The notes under the pieces were generated by a model that made no database searches, was not told the DNA's origin, and was given only the letters and a program-made list of their open reading frames with translations. Positions 27,199 through 36,174 of a stretch of DNA of 64,000 nt are shown here, piece by piece. Positions within the stretch are counted from its first letter, which is position 1, and every line of letters begins with the position of its first letter. The position numbers were made by a program, and so were the translations under genes. Source of the stretch: Arthrobacter sp. C2 (GTDB lineage: Bacteria; Actinomycetota; Actinomycetes; Actinomycetales; Micrococcaceae); assembly GCA_024207135.1 (NCBI GenBank), contig CP042428.1, positions 1,674,001-1,738,000 of the forward strand, read 5' to 3'.

Positions 27199-27211
27199 AA
27201 AATACTCTACC
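27193..27211 (-). promoter_or_regulatory. tRNA promoter element (TAGAGT ... CTCGTT)
   Basis: On the minus strand GGTAGAGT, five bases, then CTCGTT lies directly against the tRNA 5' end. The same pattern precedes tRNA-Thr copy 2 and tRNA-Tyr. TAGAGT fits a -10 box, and transcription should begin within or next to CTCGTT. Confidence 0.6.
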
Positions 27212-27370
27212 CAATGAACGACATAAAATGCACATCGAAAACCTCGGACATGACCAACGCCACATCTTGGCGTCCTTCAGCGCACGCTTCCGCTCCCCCG
27301 AAAGGCGCAGCTCCTCCATGCGGCCCCGCAGCAGCGGGGGGCCGCGCCGCCCCCGACTCCGGGATGCGGG

Positions 27371-28069
27371 TCAGTTTTCGGGTGCCTTGCGACGCCCGGC
27401 CTTCAGCAGCTCAAGTGCGACAGGGACGAGCGAGATGAGCACGATCACGATGAAGATGACATCTATGTTTTCGCCGACCCACTCGTATTGACCCAACCAG
27501 AAACCCAGAAGTGTCACCCCGACGCCCCACAGCAGGGCTCCCAAGAGGTTGTAGAGCACGAAAACGCGGTACCGCATGTGTGCCACGCCTGCGATGACCG
27601 GGACGAACGTCCTGACGATCGGAACGAATCGGGCAAGCACCACGGCCCTCCCGCCGAAGCGTTCGAAGAAGATGCGCGCATTGTCGACGTATTCCTTGCG
27701 GAAGAGCCTCGAATCGGGCTTCTTGAAGATTGCGGGGCCGGCCTTGCGGCCGATAAGGTATCCGGTTTGGTCACCAGCGAAGGCCGCAATGAAGATCAGC
27801 AGCGCAAACAGCGGCAGGCTGACATCCAGGGCGCCGGTAGCGACCAGAAGCCCCGCGGTGAAAAGCATGGAATCACCCGGCAGGAAGAAACCAACCAGCA
27901 GTCCGGTCTCCGCAAACACGATGCCGCAAATCAGCAGGATCACCCACGGGCCCAAGGCGGGATTCCGCAGGAATACGTCGGGGTTTAGCCAGTCCGGCAG
28001 GAAGCTCGCCGACACCGGCCGCACCGCAATCGCTGCCAGTGTCGCGTGCACATCAAGAAAGGGAATCAC
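27371..28069 (-). CDS. DedA-family membrane protein (second copy)
   Basis: 232 residues from GTG; a TAGGGT box ends 7 nt upstream, suggesting a leaderless transcript. Motifs are FAETGLLVGFFLPGDSMLF, FAGDQTGYLIGRKAG, ERFGGRAVVLARFVPIVRTF and VIAGVAHMRYRVF, the canonical DedA/SNARE-associated set; it is closer to the typical YohD/DedA form than the 26.4-kb copy. It ends in a basic LLKAGRRKAPEN tail. It sits between the two tRNA-Thr copies. Confidence 0.92.
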   Translation of the reverse strand: MIPFLDVHATLAAIAVRPVSASFLPDWLNPDVFLRNPALGPWVILLICGIVFAETGLLVGFFLPGDSMLFTAGLLVATGALDVSLPLFALLIFIAAFAGDQTGYLIGRKAGPAIFKKPDSRLFRKEYVDNARIFFERFGGRAVVLARFVPIVRTFVPVIAGVAHMRYRVFVLYNLLGALLWGVGVTLLGFWLGQYEWVGENIDVIFIVIVLISLVPVALELLKAGRRKAPEN

Positions 28070-28503
28070 CGATAAAACCCTACGGCACCGGGTTCTCCCC
28101 GGACAGGATTGACCCCGGCGCGCACCGGTTTCCCAGCGAATTCACGGCCTGCACGCGGAAACGTCCCGTGGGGCCGGACAACGGGCGCCGGCACTGCGTC
28201 GTTCCATCGCCTCTGGATCAACCGCGCCGCCCAAAAAGGCACCATGCCGGACGGGCATCAGTCACGGTCATTGCAGCTCCTGTGCTCAAAGCCTCGTTGA
28301 GCGCCACCACTGCGGTATTTTCTCCGCCTGGATTCCTTGATCTCGGGCGGACGGGCGTTCCCCGCCTGGCCGACCACAGCCAAGCAATGCCCGCATCGCC
28401 AACCCAGCCGAACGGTGCGTCGAATTTCAGCGGTTCGGCCGCATGGAAATGGCCAGTGGCCCGCTGATCCAACGGCGGCCACACCCGGGCTGCTTTTGGA
28501 CAC
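28070..28503. other. Gene-free stretch between dedA and the tRNA-Met terminator
   Basis: About 430 bp. Open frames on either strand show no family motif, no ribosome site and only weak third-position GC bias. Apart from the dedA promoter at its left end I see nothing in it. Confidence 0.5.
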
Positions 28504-28535
28504 AAAAAACCCCGGAAACCTTGGGGTTTCCGGGG
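28504..28535 (-). terminator. Intrinsic terminator of the tRNA-Thr/tRNA-Met unit
   Basis: On the minus strand, CCCCGGAAACC, four bases and GGTTTCCGGGG are followed by TTTTTT, 11 bp past the tRNA-Met 3' end. Confidence 0.92.
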
Positions 28536-28546
28536 CCATTCTTGTG

Positions 28547-28620
28547 TAGCGGCTCCGGGACTCGATCCCGGGACCTCACGATTATGAGTCGTGCGCTCTA
28601 ACCAGCTGAGCTAAGCCGCC
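28547..28620 (-). tRNA. tRNA-Met(CAT), elongator type
   Basis: 74 nt on the minus strand. The acceptor stem GGCGGCT/AGCCGCT (first pair G-U), D arm GCTC/GAGC, anticodon stem CACGA/TCGTG with loop CTCATAA (anticodon CAT) and T arm CCGGG/CCCGG are present. The first pair is not the C-A mismatch of initiator tRNA, so an elongator is preferred; an Ile2 (lysidine) tRNA cannot be formally excluded. It is co-transcribed with tRNA-Thr copy 2. Confidence 0.9.
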
Positions 28621-28690
28621 ACGAATGGTAAGACCCGCGTCCGCGTCAGGTTCCCTTGCGGGCTGACTCAGGCGCGGGCCATTCCATTCA

Positions 28691-28769
28691 GAGCCCCCCA
28701 CCGGAATCGATCCGGTGACCTCGTTCTTACCAAGAACGCGCTCTACCACTGAGCTAGGGGGGCAACGAG
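28691..28769. repeat. 79-bp direct repeat unit 2 (tRNA-Thr plus CTCGTT)
   Basis: Exact copy of 27120-27198, 1,571 bp away in the same orientation. It contains the second tRNA-Thr(GGT) gene. Confidence 0.9.
28692..28763 (-). tRNA. tRNA-Thr(GGT), copy 2
   Basis: 72 nt, base-for-base identical to copy 1, with all four stems intact and anticodon GGT. It is the first gene of a two-tRNA minus-strand unit; tRNA-Met follows 71 bp downstream. Confidence 0.95.
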
Positions 28770-28782
28770 TAAGAACTCTACC
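28764..28782 (-). promoter_or_regulatory. tRNA promoter element (TAGAGT ... CTCGTT)
   Basis: Minus-strand GGTAGAGT, five bases and CTCGTT abut the tRNA 5' end, as at copy 1 and near tRNA-Tyr. Confidence 0.6.
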
Positions 28783-29692
28783 AGCAATTTTCGACGCTGT
28801 GAAATCGGAATGGCACTTTGTGATCGACCGCACAAAATCCATTGAAAACGGCACGTCAGGGTGTTACTCACCCAAAATCTCAGTGACGCAATTCACCGAA
28901 TGATCGGTGCGGGGTGATGGCGCGGAATGCTCCGGTTCCAGTGATGCCGGCAACGGTGGCCCAAGGTGTCGCCTCGGAGCACGGTGGCCGGGAGGCCCAC
29001 TCATGCGGCGGTCCCGAAACGTGCCTGGCTCCCCTTCGGCATTCTCCCCGCGTCGGGACTGGTTGCCATTGGCGGAAACGGTCGGGCCCGGGCTCCGGGT
29101 TGTTGGGCCGCTGCATGAATGGGCCCGCTGAAGCCTTCGGAACCGCCGGGAACCGTCCGGGCGGGCTCACCTTCCGGAAGCTCCGTGGGTTCCTCTCGGG
29201 AGCCGAGGCAACAGAAAAGTGGACGAGCACTCGCGCAGGGATCCCGCAAACACCCATACGTGCAACCCGCTTTGGCGGGAGCTGAGGGGTCCCGCCGCGC
29301 GCACCGCGGCAGCCGCGCCGGCAGTGCTCCCGTCTCGGATCGGCGATCCGTCGCCGGCCACCTCGCGGGCCCCTCCCCCAATGGCAGGCAGGGGCCGCTG
29401 CGCCCCCGCCAAGGCGGCCGTGGGCCGGGAACGGCCTCCGGGGCCGGGGCCATCGTCCGGGGCTTCCTGGCTGCCGCGCACTGCACGTCCCGGTCTCCCG
29501 CGGGGTCGGCACGATCTCGCCGCCGGGAAATCAGCCGCTTCCGTGACGGCGCCTTCCCTGTTCGCATGGCACCCGGGGTGCAGGTGCTCACCCAGGGGCA
29601 CGCTCGCATCGGGTTCCAGGCCTGCGGGGTCCTCGGCGCACGGCCGGTGACGGGCCAGACCCGTAACGGGGCCGGGGGCCCGGGAAAAGCAA
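28783..29692. other. Gene-free GC-rich stretch of about 0.9 kb
   Basis: Several long open frames exist on both strands, but all are Arg/Gly/Pro/Ala-rich with no recognisable domain, no consistent codon bias and no ribosome site. A short hairpin (CCCGCTTTGGCGGG) occurs near 29270. The first 120 bp (28783-28900) are AT-richer and may hold upstream promoter sequence of the tRNA unit. It may be decayed coding DNA. Confidence 0.5.
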
Positions 29693-29693
29693 A

Positions 29694-29750
29694 ACCCCCG
29701 GCGGGAGTGCCCCTCCCTTTTACGGAAGGACACCCCTCACCGGGGGTCTT
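29694..29750 (-). terminator. Terminator of the DEAD-box helicase gene
   Basis: On the minus strand ACCCCCGG pairs with CCGGGGGT around an inner GGGGTGTCC/GGAGGGGCACTCC region, followed by TTTTGCTTTT. It lies 14 bp after the helicase stop. Confidence 0.75.
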
Positions 29751-29763
29751 GGCTGTTTAGTGC

Positions 29764-31785
29764 TTAGTAGTCGCGACGGCGCGGGCCGCCGGTGGTGCGG
29801 GGCTTGCGCGAGGAGCCGCCGAAGCTGCGCTCACCTGCACCGGCACCGGCGTTGCCGCGGTATCCACCGCTGCGCTCGCCACCGGCGTTGCGGTCGTAGC
29901 CGCGGTCGCCCTCGGAGGAGCCGCCTTCGGTGCGACGGTCGTTGCCACCGCGGTAGCCACCGCCGCCACCGCTGCGTGCGCCGCCCTGGTAGCCGCCGCC
30001 ACCGCCACGGCCACCGCTGTAGCCGCCGCGTCCGCCGCCACCCTGGTAGCCGCCTTCGCGGTCGGACTTCGGGCTGCGGCCGTTGTCCAGCTCGAGGTGG
30101 ATCAGTTCGCCACCGATGCGGGTGCGGGACAGCGAGCGGATCTGCTCCGAGGAGAGGTCGGCCGGCAGTTCCACCAGGGTGTGGTCGGCACGGATGTCGA
30201 TGCCGCCGATCTGGGCGGAGGTCAGGCCGCCTTCGTTGGCAAGTGCGCCAACGATGGAGCCGGGCATGACGCGCTGGCGACGGCCCACTGCGATGCGGTA
30301 GGTGGCGTTGCCTTCGGTCAGGGAGCGGGACGGGCCGCGGGAGTTGAATCCGTCGCGTCCGCCACTGGCCAGGCGTGCCTGCTTGGCCGGTGCGGCCGGC
30401 ATTTCCTGCATGAGCAGCGGGCGGCCGCCCTGTGCCATGTGGGCCAGCGCCGCGGCGATCTCGACCTCGGTGATGTCCTCGTGCTCGGCCGAGTACTTCT
30501 CCACCAGGTTGCGGAAGACCGTCAGGTCCTGCGAGGAGATGGTCTCGCCGATCTGGTCGGCGAACTTGGCCAGGCGCTTGTCGTTGACGGCGTCAACGCT
30601 CGGCAGGTGCATGTGCTCCACCGTCTGGCGGGTGGCCTTTTCGATGGCACGCAGCAAGTACTTTTCGCGCGGGGTCATGAAGAGGATCGCGTCGCCCGAG
30701 CGGCCGGCACGGCCGGTGCGGCCGATGCGGTGCACGTAGGACTCGGTGTCGTGCGGGATGTCGAAGTTGATCACGTGGGACACGCGCTCCACGTCGAGGC
30801 CGCGGGCCGCAACGTCGGTGGCCACCAGGATGTCGATCTTGCCATCGCGAAGGTTCTCGATGGTGCGCTCGCGCTGCTGCTGCGGGATGTCACCGTTGAT
30901 GGCTGCGGCGGTGAAGCCGCGGGACTTGAGCTTGTCGGCCAGGTCCTCGGTTGCCATCTTGGTGCGAACGAAGGCGATAACGCCCTCGGACTTCTCCGAC
31001 TCCAGGATGCGGGTCATGGCATCGAGCTTGTGGGCTCCCATGACCTGCACGTAGCGCTGGCGGATGTTGGTGCCGGTCGAGGTGTTCGACTTGACCGAGA
31101 TTTCCTGCGGGTTGCGCAGGTACTGCTTGGAGATGCGGCGGATCGAGGACGGCATGGTGGCCGAGAACAGCACCACCTGCTTCTCTTCCGGGGTGGCTTC
31201 GAGGATCTTGTCGACCTCTTCGGCGAAGCCCATGCGCAGCATTTCGTCGGCCTCATCCAGAACCACGTACTGCAGGTCCGACAGGTCCAGGGAACCCTTG
31301 TTGATGTGGTCGATGACGCGGCCCGGGGTGCCGACGACAACCTGGGCGCCGCGGCGCAGGCCTGCAAGCTGCGGGCCGTAGGCGGATCCGCCGTACACGG
31401 GAAGGACGGTGAAGTCCCCCATGTGCTTGGCGTAGGAGGTGAAGGCCTCGGCGACCTGGAGCGCGAGCTCGCGGGTCGGGGCAAGGACCAGGACCTGGGT
31501 CTTGCGGGCGGTGCCGTTGAGGTCGGCCAGTTCGGCCATCTTCGACAGTGCGGGAAGGGCGAACGCGGCGGTCTTGCCGGTGCCGGTCTGGGCAACGCCC
31601 ACGACGTCGCGGCCTTCGAGCAGCAGCGGGATGGTGGCTGCCTGGATCGGGGAGGGCTTTTCGTAGCCCAGATCGGAGACGGCGGCGAGAACGCGGCCGT
31701 CGAGGCCCAGATCGGTGAAGAGGATCGAATCTTCTTCGGTCTTGGTTTCGGCGGTGGGCTGGTTTTCGGGCATGTCAGAAGACAA
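29764..31785 (-). CDS. deaD: DEAD-box RNA helicase (CsdA/DeaD-like)
   Basis: 673 residues from TTG (GAGG 9 nt upstream; an ATG four codons later is possible). The helicase core is complete: Q motif and PIQAATIP, AQTGTGKT (Walker A), GTPGRVIDH, DEADEML, SATMP, and HRIGRTGRAGRSG. A DbpA-like RNA-binding domain follows (about 470-560: RIAVGRRQRVMPGSIVGALANEGG). The last roughly 100 residues are Gly/Arg/Tyr-rich (YQGGGGRGGY-type repeats), typical of RNA-binding or condensate-forming tails. It likely unwinds structured RNA in ribosome assembly and cold adaptation. It is preceded by a leader of about 190 nt. Confidence 0.95.
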   Translation of the reverse strand: MSSDMPENQPTAETKTEEDSILFTDLGLDGRVLAAVSDLGYEKPSPIQAATIPLLLEGRDVVGVAQTGTGKTAAFALPALSKMAELADLNGTARKTQVLVLAPTRELALQVAEAFTSYAKHMGDFTVLPVYGGSAYGPQLAGLRRGAQVVVGTPGRVIDHINKGSLDLSDLQYVVLDEADEMLRMGFAEEVDKILEATPEEKQVVLFSATMPSSIRRISKQYLRNPQEISVKSNTSTGTNIRQRYVQVMGAHKLDAMTRILESEKSEGVIAFVRTKMATEDLADKLKSRGFTAAAINGDIPQQQRERTIENLRDGKIDILVATDVAARGLDVERVSHVINFDIPHDTESYVHRIGRTGRAGRSGDAILFMTPREKYLLRAIEKATRQTVEHMHLPSVDAVNDKRLAKFADQIGETISSQDLTVFRNLVEKYSAEHEDITEVEIAAALAHMAQGGRPLLMQEMPAAPAKQARLASGGRDGFNSRGPSRSLTEGNATYRIAVGRRQRVMPGSIVGALANEGGLTSAQIGGIDIRADHTLVELPADLSSEQIRSLSRTRIGGELIHLELDNGRSPKSDREGGYQGGGGRGGYSGGRGGGGGYQGGARSGGGGGYRGGNDRRTEGGSSEGDRGYDRNAGGERSGGYRGNAGAGAGERSFGGSSRKPRTTGGPRRRDY

Positions 31786-32112
31786 AGGGAATTACCTCAT
31801 TCATAGGGGCGGATGGACCCCGTATCAACGAGGTTCCGCAGCACAATCGGACTCAATCACTTTGGTCCGGCGACTCCCCTATGAAAGGAACAACCCGCAT
31901 CAGATGGCGGGCTCACACACGACAGCTTCTGCCTCAAGAATTGGGCAGAATGCGAGGGAAGCCGGATACAGTGAACACCTAATCTTATCGCCCTTGGCGC
32001 AACATGGGGTACTTAATGCCGGTGAGGTTGCGCACACGGGGTGGCAAGCCGGACTATGATGTGCCCGTTCGCGGCTTGAATCCGCCTATTTGCCGGGCCC
32101 GGACCTTCCGGG
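31786..32112 (-). other. deaD upstream region with probable long 5' leader
   Basis: 327 bp without a gene. On the minus strand a TAAGAT -10 box (complement at 31982-31987) would start transcription near 31975, giving a leader of about 190 nt before the TTG. Long leaders are usual for cold-shock-type helicase genes. A TATAGT-like CATAGT lies further upstream near 32056. Confidence 0.5.
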
Positions 32113-32799
32113 CTACTGCCCGGCGGCACCGGGCAGCGTGCGCAGGACCTTGTCCGGAAGCCGGTGGCCGGTGGCCGCCTGGTCGGCCAGCAGCGCCTGC
32201 GCCTGCGCGGGCGTGGGGCCGAAGAAGACATCGCGGATCCGCACCCCGTGCCCCGGACGCGACAGCACCACCACTTCGTCGCCCGCACGGATCTTCCCGG
32301 TGCGGACGACCCTCAGGAAGCAGCCGACATCCCCGCGTTCGGTGAACCGGGGCACCCAGTTGTCCTCCTCGAGGTGCCGGGCAAAGGTCGAGCAGGGAAT
32401 CCGCGGGCAGGTGACCTCGACAACGACGGAGGCGCCGATCCGCCACCGCTCCCCCACCACGGCGTCGGAGGTTTCGATGCCGGAGACCCGCAGGTTCTCC
32501 CCGAAGAGCCCGGCGACGATTTCCCGCCCCAGTTCCGCACCCCAGCGTTCGGCCTCGGCCGTGGAGTAGGCGTAAATCGCCTGGTCGTAGCCGCCGTGGT
32601 GTTCGCGGTCCACCTGGGTGTCGGCGTACAGCCCGATCTTGCGCACCTTGACCGGTCCGGCAACGGGCCGCTTGTCGATGGCGGTGATGCCCACCGCGCC
32701 CGCGTCGGGCTTCAGCGCGTGCACGATGCACACCGCTTCCAGGTGCCCGCGGGCAATGTCGGCGGATTCGGGGTGGCCGGTGGCGGGGTTGGGGGTCAT
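32113..32799 (-). CDS. MOSC-domain protein (YiiM-like)
   Basis: 228 residues. VKVRKIGLYADTQVDREHHGGYDQAIYAYS and FGENLRVSGIE mark a MOSC domain (about 45-175), with the invariant Cys in CPRIPCSTFA. A 3-alpha-type C-terminal tail (VRIRDVFFGPTPAQAQALLADQ) matches YiiM. MOSC domains carry molybdenum cofactor or sulfur on the Cys; YiiM reduces N-hydroxylated bases with Moco. It is the second gene of an operon with a CstR-like regulator (9-bp gap), which suggests sulfur-linked regulation. Confidence 0.88.
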   Translation of the reverse strand: MTPNPATGHPESADIARGHLEAVCIVHALKPDAGAVGITAIDKRPVAGPVKVRKIGLYADTQVDREHHGGYDQAIYAYSTAEAERWGAELGREIVAGLFGENLRVSGIETSDAVVGERWRIGASVVVEVTCPRIPCSTFARHLEEDNWVPRFTERGDVGCFLRVVRTGKIRAGDEVVVLSRPGHGVRIRDVFFGPTPAQAQALLADQAATGHRLPDKVLRTLPGAAGQ

Positions 32800-32808
32800 G
32801 GGAAAATC

Positions 32809-33649
<841 letters not shown>

Positions 33650-33713
33650 GAAATCCCCTGTGCCCGGACATCGACCCATGTCGGAGCGCGGCAAACCATG
33701 GCAGAGTGCACCC

Positions 33714-34901
33714 ATGAACACTTTTGCGATCACCAATGCCCACGTCGTCCCGATCATCGGGGAACCATTCACCGGGACCGTCGTGGTCAGCGGCTCGGTC
33801 ATCACCGCGCTGGGCCCGCAGGCCAAGGTCCCGGCCGGCGCGCAGGTCCTCGACGCGGACGGCGCGTGGCTGCTGCCCGGGCTTGTCGACGCGCACGTGC
33901 ACCTGGGCATGCACCCGGAGGGCGAGGACGGTTCCGGCTCCGACGTGAACGAGATGACGGACCCGAACATGGCCGCGGTGCGTGCCATCGATGCCATCGA
34001 TCCCTTCGACCCGGGCTTCGACGACGCGCTGGCAGGCGGGGTGACCACCGTGAACGTGAACCCCGGATCGGGCAACCCGATCGGCGGGCAGACCGCCGCG
34101 ATCCACACGCACGGGCGCTACGTCGACGAGATGGTGCTGCGGGCCCCCAGCGGCATCAAGTCCGCCCTGGGCGAGAATCCCAAGCGCATCCACGGCGCCA
34201 AGGACAAGACCCCCTCCACCCGGCTGGGCACCGCATTGGTGATCCGCCAGGGGTTCATCGAGGCGCAGAACTACCTGGCCGCCAACGACCCGGCCAAGCG
34301 CGATGCGCGGCTCGAGGCCCTGGGCATGGTGCTGCGTCGGGAGATCCCGTGGCGCCAGCACGCCCACCGCACCGACGACGTGGCCACCGCGCTGCGCCTG
34401 GCCGCGGAGTTCGGCTACGAGCTGGTCCTGGACCACGGCACCGAGGCGCATGTGATCGGCGACGTGGTGGCCGCCGCCGGGGTGCCGGTGCTGATCGGCC
34501 CGCTGTTCACCACCAAGTCGAAGGTGGAGCTGCGCGGCCGCTCGCTGGCCAACCCGCGCCGGCTGGCCGAGGCCGGGGTGGAGATCTCGATCATCACCGA
34601 CCATCCGGTGATCCCGATCAACTTCCTCATCCACCAGTGCACGCTGGCCGTGAAGGAGGGCCTGGACCGGGAGACCGCGCTGCGGGCCGTGACCATCCAC
34701 CCGGCGAAGGTGCTGGGCCTGGAGGCGCGCATCGGCTCGCTGGAAGCCGGCAAGGACGCGGACCTGGTGCTCTGGAGCGGGGATCCGCTGGATGTGATGT
34801 CCCGGGCGATGCGCGTGTGGATCGGCGGGGTCCAGGTCATGGAATACGATGCGTCCACCCGCACCCCGGTCGTGGCCTCCCGCAAGGTCGTGCCCGAATA
34901 G
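33714..34901 (+). CDS. Amidohydrolase (imidazolonepropionase-like)
   Basis: 395 residues from ATG at 33714. The metal site of the amidohydrolase superfamily is visible: LPGLVDAHVHLG (HxH), GGVTTVNVNPGSGNP, WRQHAHRTDD, LDHGTEAHV and ISIITDHPVIP (final Asp). The C-terminus returns to the beta sandwich (GSLEAGKDADLVLWSGDPLDV). The family hydrolyses cyclic amides or imides or deaminates heterocycles; the substrate is not predictable. It follows a small membrane-protein gene and ends at a strong terminator. Confidence 0.88.
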   Translation: MNTFAITNAHVVPIIGEPFTGTVVVSGSVITALGPQAKVPAGAQVLDADGAWLLPGLVDAHVHLGMHPEGEDGSGSDVNEMTDPNMAAVRAIDAIDPFDPGFDDALAGGVTTVNVNPGSGNPIGGQTAAIHTHGRYVDEMVLRAPSGIKSALGENPKRIHGAKDKTPSTRLGTALVIRQGFIEAQNYLAANDPAKRDARLEALGMVLRREIPWRQHAHRTDDVATALRLAAEFGYELVLDHGTEAHVIGDVVAAAGVPVLIGPLFTTKSKVELRGRSLANPRRLAEAGVEISIITDHPVIPINFLIHQCTLAVKEGLDRETALRAVTIHPAKVLGLEARIGSLEAGKDADLVLWSGDPLDVMSRAMRVWIGGVQVMEYDASTRTPVVASRKVVPE

Positions 34902-34920
34902 GCGCAGGCGGAATCCGGAA

Positions 34921-34980
34921 CCCACAAACGCGGGGTGCGTGCCTGCGGGGAGATCCCGGCAGGCACGCACCCCGCGTGGG
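34921..34980. terminator. Terminator between amidohydrolase and metB
   Basis: A 19-bp stem (ACGCGGGGTGCGTGCCTGC and complement) with an 11-nt loop and short outer CCCAC/GTGGG pairing. It serves two convergent genes. Confidence 0.8.
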
Positions 34981-34998
34981 TTGCCGCTGCGCGTGCGC

Positions 34999-36156
34999 CT
35001 ACAGCTTGGCGAAGGCCTGCTCGAGGTCCGCGATGAGGTCGGCGATGTCCTCGATGCCCACCGAGAGGCGCAGCAGGTTCACCGGCACTGCCAGCTCGGT
35101 GCCCTTGACCGAGGCGTGGGTCATCTCCGAAGGGTAGTTCATCAGCGACTCGATGCCGCCCAGGGACTCGGCCAGGGTGAACACGCGGGTGGCCTCGGCC
35201 ACGATGCGTGCTGCGTCCTCGCCGCCGGCGAACTGCACCGAGACCATGCCGCCGAAACCGCTCATCTGCTTCTTGGCCAGCTCGTGCTCCGGGTGGGACT
35301 CCAGGCCCGGGTAGTGCACGGCCTGAACCTCGGGGCGCTGCGCCAGCCAGGTGGCCACGGCCATCGCGTTCTCCGAGTGGGTGCGCATGCGCACGCCCAG
35401 GGTCTTCAGGCCGCGGGTGGTCAAAAAAGCGTCCATCGGGCCGGAGACCGCGCCGACGGCGAACTGGATGAAGCCGATGGCCTCGGCCAGCACCGGGTCC
35501 TTGACCACGATGGCGCCGCCGACCACGTCGGAGTGCCCGCCGATGTACTTGGTGGTGGAGTGCACCACCACGTCGGCGCCCAGGTCCAGCGGCTGCTGCA
35601 GCGCCGGGGAGGCGAAGGTGTTGTCGACCACCAGCAGTGCGCCGGCCTCGTGGGCGATGGCCGCGACGGCGGCGATGTCGGTGATGCGCATCATCGGGTT
35701 CGAGGGGGTTTCCACCCAGACCAGCTTGGTCTTGTTCGCGGCGATGGCCGCCTTCAGCGCGGCGTGGTCGGACATGTCCACCGGGGTGTTGCCGATGCCC
35801 CAGCCGCCCAGGACCTTGGAAATCAGCCGGTAGGTGCCGCCGTAGGCGTCGTTGCCCAGCACGATGTGGTCCCCGGGTTCGGCCAGCGCGCGGATCAGCG
35901 AGTCCTCGGCCGCCAGGCCCGAGGAGAACGAGTAGGCGTGGGTGCCGTTCTCCACGGCGGCGAGCTGTTCCTGCAGGGCGTCGCGGGTGGGGTTTCCGCC
36001 GCGGCCGTATTCGTAGCCGGCGCGCAGGTTGCCGATGCCGTCCTGGGCGTAGGTGGAAGAGAAGTGCAGCGGCGGGACCACGGCCCCGGTGCGGGGCTCG
36101 AACGCCTGCCCGGCGTGGACGGCGCGGGTGTTGAATCCTTGGATGTTTTCACTCAT
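34999..36156 (-). CDS. metB: Cystathionine gamma-synthase (MetB-type PLP enzyme)
   Basis: 385 residues. Conserved elements are GYEYGRGGNPTRDAL, SFSSGLAAEDSLIRAL, DNTFASPALQQPLDLGADVVVHS and the PLP lysine in TTKYIGGHSDVVGG. It joins activated homoserine to cysteine; members of this family also act as cystathionine gamma-lyase, and the two cannot be separated by eye. It lies 18 bp downstream of the cystathionine beta-synthase gene on the same strand. A synthase/lyase paired with CBS suggests reverse transsulfuration (homocysteine to cysteine) as an alternative. Confidence 0.9.
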   Translation of the reverse strand: MSENIQGFNTRAVHAGQAFEPRTGAVVPPLHFSSTYAQDGIGNLRAGYEYGRGGNPTRDALQEQLAAVENGTHAYSFSSGLAAEDSLIRALAEPGDHIVLGNDAYGGTYRLISKVLGGWGIGNTPVDMSDHAALKAAIAANKTKLVWVETPSNPMMRITDIAAVAAIAHEAGALLVVDNTFASPALQQPLDLGADVVVHSTTKYIGGHSDVVGGAIVVKDPVLAEAIGFIQFAVGAVSGPMDAFLTTRGLKTLGVRMRTHSENAMAVATWLAQRPEVQAVHYPGLESHPEHELAKKQMSGFGGMVSVQFAGGEDAARIVAEATRVFTLAESLGGIESLMNYPSEMTHASVKGTELAVPVNLLRLSVGIEDIADLIADLEQAFAKL

Positions 36157-36174
36157 GTCTGGGAGCCAACTTTC

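Noticed and set aside
27121-28769. Integrated mobile element using tRNA-Thr as attachment site
   Set aside because: No integrase, transposase or excisionase gene lies between the repeats; the content is a dedA gene and tRNA-Met, so a duplication is more likely.
28880-29760. Several 140-210-codon open frames in the gene-free segment
   Set aside because: No ribosome site, domain or consistent codon bias; overlapping frames on both strands are expected in such GC-rich DNA.
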